11,870 nt of DNA, taken from NCBI GenBank assembly GCA_945874195.1, contig CAMCFW010000027.1:1-11870 (forward strand), written 5' to 3'. Every line of letters begins with the position of its first letter. The stretch's first letter is position 1. Made by a program: the position numbers and the translations under genes. The DNA is from Chryseobacterium gleum (GTDB lineage: Bacteria > Bacteroidota > Bacteroidia > UBA10329). The notes under the pieces were generated by a model that had not been told where the DNA came from, did no database searches, and worked only from the letters and a program-made list of their open reading frames with translations. Below are positions 5,492 to 11,870 of this stretch, in pieces.

Positions 5492-6738
5492 CACGCGGTG
5501 ATTTTCTTCATCTTCTCAATATCAACCACCTGAGCCAATGTATTGATTATGGTTTTGTGTTTACGCACGAACGGATTGGTCTTGTCCCAAACGTAGCCGG
5601 CAAGCACGGAAGTAAGCTGCTTCTTCATGAGTGGGTTGATGTTCACATGGAAGAATATCTTCTGCAGATCGCCCGTGTACCATTCCTTCACATACGTTCG
5701 GAACACGTCAATTCCATATTCCAAAAACTCAACGTATTCTTTCTGCCAATCTACTTTTTCGCCTTTCAATTCGCGGTCAACCAGTTTAGCGGCTGTCAAT
5801 CCTGAGGTGGTTGCAAAGGCAACTCCAGAAGAGAAGACAGGGTCGAGGAACTCGGTCGTGTTTCCTGTCAACACGTATTTATTGCCGAAAAAACGTTCAG
5901 AGGAACGCATGTAATCGGCATGCACCATGGGTGTGAATTTGTAGGTCTTATCCTTAAAACGCTCCCCGAATTTCTTCGAACGCTTGAACATGTTATTGAA
6001 GGCCACATTCACATCGGCTCCATCGGCCGTAAACTCTCCGAAATACTTCTTGTTGCCCACAAATCCGAGCGAGGTCACGCCATTGTTGAATGGAATGACC
6101 CACAGCCAGAGGTCGGTTTCGAGAATATCGAACGAGATCTGCATTGGTGTTGGAAACGAATCGCGGGTGTCATCCACAAAATGAGTGTAAGTGGCCATGT
6201 TGCTGGTTGGCGAAACATGGGTAGGTATGTCCAGCATTCTGGCCAGAACCCCCCCGTAGCCGCTGCTGTCAATTACAAACCGGGCGGAATATTCGGTCTT
6301 TCCGTTCAGGTTCTCCACGCTGAAAGTGGCGCCATTCTCGTTGAAGCCAATAGTACCGAGGGTGGTTTCGTAAAGAATTTCCACTCCTTTCTTTTCGGTC
6401 TCAATGGCAAGGGTCATGTCGAATTCACCTCGAGGCGCTTGCCATGCATAGGTCCAACCTGGGGTGAAATTGTCATCGAATGATATTCTGAAATCAGTTT
6501 CGCCTAAGCTGAATAGCGCACCTTCTTTGATCTCGAATTGCTTCTCTTCCAAGGCTGGCAACAATCCTGCTTCCTGATAATGCTCCATTGAAACCGGAAG
6601 CAGACTTTCGCCTATCACGAAGCGAGGAAACCTGCTCCGCTCCACAATTGTGACTTTGTAGCCCTGATTTGCAAGATGTGAAGCCGCCACGGTCCCAGAT
6701 GGGCCAGCTCCAATAACCAAAACGTCAATGTTTTTCAT
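5491..6738 (-). CDS. Flavin-dependent halogenase-like oxidoreductase
   Basis: A 415-residue single-component-type FAD protein. The FAD motif GAGPSG is at 10-15, followed by IGESLLP at 42-48, as in halogenases of the CmlS/phenolic type. K71 in FEIKEGALF sits where the catalytic lysine is found in that group, the residue thought to guide hypochlorous acid to the substrate. WLWVIP at 211-216 matches the WxWxIP signature of flavin-dependent halogenases. The late FAD motif is GNTTEFLDPVFSSG (292-305), with Asn where GD is usual. Known flexirubin pigments can be chlorinated on the aryl ring, and aryl-polyene clusters often carry such an enzyme, so aryl halogenation is the leading guess. Hydroxylation or another oxidation is the alternative, since many family members do not halogenate. 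It needs a separate flavin reductase, not seen here. Its ATG overlaps the upstream stop (ATGA), so it is probably translationally coupled. Confidence 0.85.
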   Translation of the reverse strand: MKNIDVLVIGAGPSGTVAASHLANQGYKVTIVERSRFPRFVIGESLLPVSMEHYQEAGLLPALEEKQFEIKEGALFSLGETDFRISFDDNFTPGWTYAWQAPRGEFDMTLAIETEKKGVEILYETTLGTIGFNENGATFSVENLNGKTEYSARFVIDSSGYGGVLARMLDIPTHVSPTSNMATYTHFVDDTRDSFPTPMQISFDILETDLWLWVIPFNNGVTSLGFVGNKKYFGEFTADGADVNVAFNNMFKRSKKFGERFKDKTYKFTPMVHADYMRSSERFFGNKYVLTGNTTEFLDPVFSSGVAFATTSGLTAAKLVDRELKGEKVDWQKEYVEFLEYGIDVFRTYVKEWYTGDLQKIFFHVNINPLMKKQLTSVLAGYVWDKTNPFVRKHKTIINTLAQVVDIEKMKKITA

Positions 6739-8249
6739 TCAACACGTTTTATGCGTTCGAGTAATTCTCTTTTATCTAAAAACTGACTGCAAGTGACAAT
6801 TGAACTGATGGTAACACCAAAGATGCCGTGGAGGTTCAAGTATTGTCCTGTGAGCCAAAGGTTAGCGATTTTTGTCTTCGGAGGAATGAAATTCGTCAGT
6901 CCTTTGCGAAAATCTTTTTCGGTACCATACATGTTACCGTCATCGCTGCCAATGTAGTCACGGAATGTGAGCGGAGTGGATGCATGCACGCTCAGTATGC
7001 AGCTTCTTATTTCAGGGAAACGTTTCTCCAAGGCATCCAACAATAGTTCGGTCTTGCGAGCCTTGAATGCTTCGTAATCCGCTGGGCGCGAACTTGGCGA
7101 AACGATGCTATTGTGCGTATCCTTCCACTTTTCCACCTCGTCAAAACGCATGTAGGTCATGATGGAAATGCCTTCGGCAAACTCCTGCGAACGCGAAGTG
7201 GCCGGAGTGCTGAGCATGAACTGTAGCGGCCACTCATGCTCCGAGTAATCGGGCTTGGCCCACACATCGGTTGTGGTGTGATGATAGACGTTATGGTTCA
7301 GATATGGGAACGAATTCGGTTTGCAGACGATGTGAACTGAAAAGCTCGAAAGCGTATTCCGGACCTTCTGCATCCGATTGAAAAATGCGGGCTTGAAATG
7401 CTCCTTTCCGATCATCTGCAAAAGCAGTTTCGGTTGAATGTTGGAGATGAAATGCTTGGCGCGATAAATTTCGCCATCGTCCGTTCGGGCGGCTTTCAGC
7501 TCTCCGTTTTCCAGTTCAAACGACACCACTTTTTTCCTTCGGAGCACTTCACCGCCTTTCTCGCGGATCCGTTTGGCCAATTCCTTAGCGATCTGCGAAC
7601 CGCCATCCACACAGCGATGCGCGCTCAAGACATACCCGTTTGTGACCAATGCATGCACGTACAACGGACATTTTTCGGCAGAGCCAGCGTAAAGTAGATT
7701 TGAACCGGCCAAAACCGCACGGAACTGTTCGTTCGGGGAAAGCGAATCGATGAATTCCTTGGCGCTAAGTTCGAAAAGAGCATCGTCTGTGTGATCCTTC
7801 TCGTGGTATTCAAGTTCATCGATAGGAAAGGTTTTCACAATCTTCCGAATGGTTTCGGAATAGCTTCGGATGGCGTTTTCCTCTTCAGGAAAATCAGCAA
7901 TGAGCGTTCGTTCAAATTCATCCCACGAACTGGCGTGATGGAATTCGGAACCATTGTCAAAGCTGATCTGGTCGAATTTCCGGTCCATTTTACGCCATTT
8001 CACGCTATCCGTCAGTCCGAAATACTTGAAATAGGAGTGAAGTGGTTGGCCTTCGTCCAAGGCTGGTAGATAATGCACCCCCGTATCGAAAACCGTCTTA
8101 TCGCGACTGAAAACCTGCAACGAACCGCCCAACTGCTGGTTCTTTTCCAACACGCAGACCGAGTGACCGTGATCGGCAAGAATGTAGGCGCACTGTAGCC
8201 CGCCCAATCCGCTCCCAATGATCACAAAGTCGTAAACCTGTTCAGCCAT
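6735..8249 (-). CDS. CrtI/retinol-saturase-like FAD-dependent oxidoreductase (first copy)
   Basis: A 504-residue protein of the phytoene desaturase/CrtISO/retinol saturase branch. The N-terminal FAD motif is GSGLGG at 12-17, followed by VLEKN and LGGSL, where the acidic residue and glycine pair contact the FAD. DTGVHYL around residues 56-62 is typical of the CrtISO/retinol-saturase side. The C-terminal FAD-closing segment is NLWLTGQYLNLHGIFGV (463-479). No signal peptide or transmembrane helix is evident, so it probably acts at the inner face of the membrane. It begins 35 bp after the stop of the exporter fusion gene, and its TGA overlaps the ATG of the halogenase-like gene. Expected chemistry is redox or isomerisation at a conjugated polyene chain, fitting an aryl-polyene/flexirubin pathway rather than carotenoids, for which no phytoene synthase or cyclase is in view. 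The exact reaction cannot be told from sequence. Confidence 0.87.
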   Translation of the reverse strand: MAEQVYDFVIIGSGLGGLQCAYILADHGHSVCVLEKNQQLGGSLQVFSRDKTVFDTGVHYLPALDEGQPLHSYFKYFGLTDSVKWRKMDRKFDQISFDNGSEFHHASSWDEFERTLIADFPEEENAIRSYSETIRKIVKTFPIDELEYHEKDHTDDALFELSAKEFIDSLSPNEQFRAVLAGSNLLYAGSAEKCPLYVHALVTNGYVLSAHRCVDGGSQIAKELAKRIREKGGEVLRRKKVVSFELENGELKAARTDDGEIYRAKHFISNIQPKLLLQMIGKEHFKPAFFNRMQKVRNTLSSFSVHIVCKPNSFPYLNHNVYHHTTTDVWAKPDYSEHEWPLQFMLSTPATSRSQEFAEGISIMTYMRFDEVEKWKDTHNSIVSPSSRPADYEAFKARKTELLLDALEKRFPEIRSCILSVHASTPLTFRDYIGSDDGNMYGTEKDFRKGLTNFIPPKTKIANLWLTGQYLNLHGIFGVTISSIVTCSQFLDKRELLERIKRVE

Positions 8250-8284
8250 TCGGCTGCGAAGTTCGCATTCGTGAGAAAATGAGG

Positions 8285-11200
8285 CTACGCTGATTTACGG
8301 AGTATGAACGTAACATTCGAACTTGCCCTATTCTCCAAGCGTTCCACGCTCAGATTGAATTCAGAAGCGAACGAATGGATGCGTTCTTCGGGTAGGAATT
8401 CCAGGTCGTGTTCGGCCTTGTTGAAGTTGAAGAGCTTGGTGCTGAAGAACTCAGTCATTTTGGTCACGCCATGCCCTTTCTTCTCATCTTCAATGCCATC
8501 GCGGATGATGATGACGCCACCAGCATTCAGCTTCTCGCCACAGCGTTTCAGTAGTGATTCCTGTTCTGTCGCTGGGAAATAATGCAGCACGTCTTTTATG
8601 ATGAAACAGTCGGCCGTTTCGGGTGTGAATTGGGTGAGGTCGGCCTGTGCGAACTCCAGGTTTCCGCCTGAATAATGACTGTTTGCGGCCAATTGGACCT
8701 TCTCGTCATCATAATCCAATCCGATCACATTCCTTTCGAACGATTGCATGGCGAGCATATGCGACAAGTAGCCATAGCCGCAACCGAGGTCGTAGATCTT
8801 CCCTTCGCGCGGAACGCGGTCAGCAATTTCAACGAAATTCTTTTCCAGCATCATCTTAATGCGGACGTACCATTCGAGCACAGGGCCTTTGTAGGAATAA
8901 AGCCGCTGCACCTTATCGGCATAGAAATCGGGTGTTTCCACTTCCAGTGTCACTTTTTGAAATTCGGTTTTGAAATACTTGGCAATTGCCTTGGTCCGTT
9001 CGCGGTAGCCCGTTCCGAATGCTGGGTCACTCGCAGTGATACGCGGCAAATATTTGATGGTCATTAAGCTTTTTTGAACCGAAAAGTCGCCTTTGCGTAG
9101 GGCGTGATGGATGCCATGCAGCACCACGGGCTGAATGTCCAAGTTGAGTTGTTCAGCCAAATAGAATGCACCTTTTTTGAACCGTCCGATGCGTCCGTCC
9201 AAACTGCGTGTTCCTTCGGGGAAGATGAGGATGGAATAACCTTCATCCACTTTCTGTTGGATCTTGACCAGATCCCATGAGGTTTCATCCTTGGCGTGGA
9301 TATATTCTACGTAGCGGATGAAGAACCCGAACAAGGGAGAATTCCACACCCAATCGTTCGTGACAAGCAGGAGTTTGTTGCTGCTGCCAATCATCAACAT
9401 CAGATCAACGAACGAACTGTGATTGGCAATGAGAATGGCAGGTTTGTCGAGCCTGTCCTTGTTGACCCACCGCTGTTTGGCGTGGGTCATAATGTCCACG
9501 TCAGATTTTATGAGGCTGCTGATGAGCGGCATCATGATGCGTTGCTTCCTTCGTTTGGAAAGTGGCAATGGAATAAGAACAATGAGAATGCTTGAGAGGA
9601 TGATGCAGCCGATCAGGAACCATCCGAATGCCAGTGCAGCACGCAGCAGGTCGCGAAGTTCGAGCGGGGAGAAGCCACGTTTCTTGCGGCTTTCAATCAG
9701 TATGTCGTAAAGCAATGGTTGCAACGTTAGTGAAGCCACCAGCACACACGCCATTCCTGTTACGGAAAGCACCGCAATGGAATGCAAGGCGGGATGTTCT
9801 GAAACGATGAGTACGCCCGTCCCGATAATGGTGGTGATGGCCGAGAGGATGATGGAACTTCGATAGGACCGAAGCTTGTCGATTCCGTATTTGTAGCGGC
9901 TAAGGATTCCGTCCGACACAAAGATGGAATAATCATCGCCCAGGCCGAAAATGAAAGTGGTGACCACCACATTGATCATGTTGAACTTGATGTCGAAAAG
10001 GCCGCAGATGCCTAGGATCCATACCCAACTGACGGCCATAGGCATGAACGTGACAACGGCCAATTCCAGTCTTCCGTAGGTAAGAAGCAGCACCACGAAG
10101 ACCAACGCGGACGAAAGCAACAGCATGAAGTTGAGGTCTTCGCTTACCGTGTTCACAAGGTTGTTGGCGAGTGAACTGCGTGCCACGGTTTCGAGTCCAT
10201 CGAGTTGGCTGACCTTCTCCGAAAATCCTGCACGATCGGCCTTTTGAAGATTGACCGTGGAAACCACGTTGTAGCCATCATCCCCAACAAAAACGAACTC
10301 ACTGTAGATCGGGTCGTTCAGCAGAAATTCTTGATAGAACTGTTCGTCTGCAACTTCATACGTCCTGAAAATATCGCGATAAACATCAAGGAACTGCGGT
10401 TGAAAACCGAGTTCAGCTCCCTTGACGGAAAGGTTAAGTTCGATTTCTTCATCCAGTTCAGAAATATGCTTGTTCCATGTCTGAACACTTGCCGCGATCT
10501 GGGTCGGGGTGAGAATAACATCGGTCAGAACCGTGGAGCGGATCGAGGTGTCGGTTAGGGCGGATTGTAAACCAGCGCTTTTTGCCACCGCAGTTCCCAG
10601 ACTTTCATCGGATGAAAGCACAAACAGGCTCTCGCGGTCGCTGTCGCCCACAATGATGTCCTGGGCCTTCTGAAGATGTTCGGGGAAGTAGTTGATCTTG
10701 TTCAGATCGTGCTCAAATTCAACTTCATCCGTGTAGTTCCAAAAGAAGATGGTGGTTCCGATAAGGCTGAAAAAAAGTAAGGCCTTCCATTTGAACTTGA
10801 GCGGTTCGGTCGGCTTAGGTTCGGGCATCGGCCTGAATTTGGCCAAGCTGGCCAAGTGTGGCAAGCCCAGAAGAGTGAAAAATGCTGTTCCGATCAAACT
10901 CAGCCCGGCAAACGTTCCGAAATCGGCCAGCACTTCCGAACGAAGGAAGTTCAGACAAAAAAGCACTGCCACGGTGGTTGCGCAGCCCAGCAACATGGGC
11001 GAACTCACATCGCGCAGGGTTTCTCCGATAGAACCCGTTTCGCGGTAATGATTGAAGAAATGGAAACTGTAGTCGATGGCAATTCCGAGAACTATGGTTC
11101 CGACCGCAACCGAAATTGCCGAAATGGAGCCTTGCGTGAGTGAAATTACTGCCAGCGCGAATGTCAGTCCGAACACGGCCGGAATGAAGAACAGGAACGG

Positions 11201-11870
11201 AATCGTGAATTTTCGGAAGTAAACGAGCAGCAACATGAAGATCAGACCTCCTGCCAGCCAAGAAACCACGCTTGTATCCTTTTTGATCCGCGAAGCATTT
11301 GCCACCGCAATTACCGGTCCTCCGAACAGCAGAATTTCCGTGTCCTTCAGTTCAGCGGAAACTGAGTCAACAGCGGCTTGAAGGCCTTCCACCAATCGCG
11401 TGTTCTCCACGGTTTCCGAAGGTGGATTGGACGGTTTAACAACCATCAGTAGGTATTCGCCATCGGCCGTAAATGTGTACCCATCCACGATCTGAAAGGC
11501 GTTTCCTTCCTGGAGCCTGCTTAAGCGTTGCAAAATGGGCGAACCCAACTGCAGCGGATCCATCATCAGGAACTTCTTCGTCCCTAAACTTTCGTAGCTG
11601 CGCAATCTGTTTAGCGTGCTGGTGAGTCGTTTTTCAATTCCGGCCTCTGACAGATCGGAGAAGAGGGTATCGATCTCGTCCTTCGTCAGAAAATACGGCA
11701 GATCACTTAGGTAATTCCCGTAGGTTTCCTCCAGTTTTGTTGCACTCGAATTGAATTGAATGGACTTGAACAAAGCAGTGTCCAACGCGTTGAAGCGTTC
11801 GACAAGCGATTCACCTACTTGCACAAGTTCTTCAATCGAAGAACCTGACAACGGACCAATGGCTACAAGA
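8285..11870 (-). CDS. Trifunctional MMPL/RND exporter, lysophospholipid acyltransferase and SAM methyltransferase (N-terminus beyond edge)
   Basis: A very large fused protein, open to the right edge. The codon at 11851 is TTG, and six more in-frame codons (LVAIGP) precede it, so the real start is outside the window. Counting that TTG as residue 1, 1188 residues are visible. Residues 1-720 form two MMPL (RND-type exporter) halves: periplasmic loops at about 1-190 and 375-570, each followed by a five-helix bundle, with GIAIDY (256-261) and GLGDDY (636-641) as the proton-relay-type signatures. After a further helix (738-762) comes a PlsC-like acyltransferase with the catalytic HSSFVD (H811, D816) and FPEGTRS (877-883). 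From about 985 comes a class I methyltransferase with the SAM-binding motif DLGCGYGY (1021-1028). This triple fusion is recurrent in Bacteroidota near flexirubin/aryl-polyene genes. It may acylate or methylate and export the polyene or its lipid carrier. It is the furthest-upstream visible gene of the operon. Roughly 70-80 residues, including the first helix, are probably missing. Confidence 0.92.
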   Translation of the reverse strand, partial: LVAIGPLSGSSIEELVQVGESLVERFNALDTALFKSIQFNSSATKLEETYGNYLSDLPYFLTKDEIDTLFSDLSEAGIEKRLTSTLNRLRSYESLGTKKFLMMDPLQLGSPILQRLSRLQEGNAFQIVDGYTFTADGEYLLMVVKPSNPPSETVENTRLVEGLQAAVDSVSAELKDTEILLFGGPVIAVANASRIKKDTSVVSWLAGGLIFMLLLVYFRKFTIPFLFFIPAVFGLTFALAVISLTQGSISAISVAVGTIVLGIAIDYSFHFFNHYRETGSIGETLRDVSSPMLLGCATTVAVLFCLNFLRSEVLADFGTFAGLSLIGTAFFTLLGLPHLASLAKFRPMPEPKPTEPLKFKWKALLFFSLIGTTIFFWNYTDEVEFEHDLNKINYFPEHLQKAQDIIVGDSDRESLFVLSSDESLGTAVAKSAGLQSALTDTSIRSTVLTDVILTPTQIAASVQTWNKHISELDEEIELNLSVKGAELGFQPQFLDVYRDIFRTYEVADEQFYQEFLLNDPIYSEFVFVGDDGYNVVSTVNLQKADRAGFSEKVSQLDGLETVARSSLANNLVNTVSEDLNFMLLLSSALVFVVLLLTYGRLELAVVTFMPMAVSWVWILGICGLFDIKFNMINVVVTTFIFGLGDDYSIFVSDGILSRYKYGIDKLRSYRSSIILSAITTIIGTGVLIVSEHPALHSIAVLSVTGMACVLVASLTLQPLLYDILIESRKKRGFSPLELRDLLRAALAFGWFLIGCIILSSILIVLIPLPLSKRRKQRIMMPLISSLIKSDVDIMTHAKQRWVNKDRLDKPAILIANHSSFVDLMLMIGSSNKLLLVTNDWVWNSPLFGFFIRYVEYIHAKDETSWDLVKIQQKVDEGYSILIFPEGTRSLDGRIGRFKKGAFYLAEQLNLDIQPVVLHGIHHALRKGDFSVQKSLMTIKYLPRITASDPAFGTGYRERTKAIAKYFKTEFQKVTLEVETPDFYADKVQRLYSYKGPVLEWYVRIKMMLEKNFVEIADRVPREGKIYDLGCGYGYLSHMLAMQSFERNVIGLDYDDEKVQLAANSHYSGGNLEFAQADLTQFTPETADCFIIKDVLHYFPATEQESLLKRCGEKLNAGGVIIIRDGIEDEKKGHGVTKMTEFFSTKLFNFNKAEHDLEFLPEERIHSFASEFNLSVERLENRASSNVTFILRKSA

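Noticed and set aside
3794..8249. Carotenoid biosynthesis operon
   Set aside because: Two CrtI-like proteins are present, but no phytoene synthase, cyclase or hydroxylase is seen. The exporter fusion and halogenase fit an aryl-polyene type better.
10836..10865. Short direct repeat (TGGCCAAG twice)
   Set aside because: It lies within the coding sequence of the exporter in a region encoding similar residues (LASLAKF), and is too short to be meaningful.
11849..11851. TTG as the start of the exporter fusion protein
   Set aside because: The frame stays open to the right edge with LVAIGP before it, and the first membrane helix of the MMPL family is missing, so the protein starts outside the window.

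Overview
The window looks like a chromosomal piece of a Bacteroidota bacterium, probably of Flavobacteriales type. The evidence is the fused exporter/acyltransferase/methyltransferase protein, the CPBP protease subfamily, a small heme-binding-domain-like N-terminus, a TAnnTTTG-type -7 promoter element, and the lack of clear Shine-Dalgarno sequences. Taxonomy is inferred from gene content only.

Right part (2302-11870, all minus strand): a compact operon read right to left. It encodes (i) an MMPL/RND-type exporter fused to a lysophospholipid-acyltransferase-like domain and a class I methyltransferase, with its N-terminus beyond the right edge; (ii) a CrtI/retinol-saturase-like FAD oxidoreductase; (iii) a flavin-dependent halogenase-like protein with the WxWxIP signature; (iv) a second CrtI-like oxidoreductase; and (v) a Baeyer-Villiger-type flavin monooxygenase. 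Junctions are 35 bp, a 4-bp ATGA overlap, a 1-bp TGATG overlap and 19 bp, so the five proteins are very likely co-expressed. This set matches the tailoring and export end of an aryl-polyene/flexirubin-type pigment cluster. The ketosynthase, ACP and dialkylresorcinol genes expected for such a cluster are not in view and would have to lie beyond the right edge.

Middle (1956-2301): the space between the convergent ends of msrA and the pigment operon. It is filled by a degenerate array of about 14 units of 21 bp. Nine units point one way and five the other, and the two arms meet at a perfect 16-bp palindrome. This is the most unusual element of the window and is not explained by any gene.

Left part (1-1955): a plus-strand msrA with an N-terminal hydrophobic segment, which suggests an extracytoplasmic methionine sulfoxide reductase. 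Divergent from it is a minus-strand CPBP-family membrane protease-like gene. A minus-strand N-terminal fragment resembling the small heme-binding-domain membrane proteins of Bacteroidota runs off the left edge and has its own candidate promoter.
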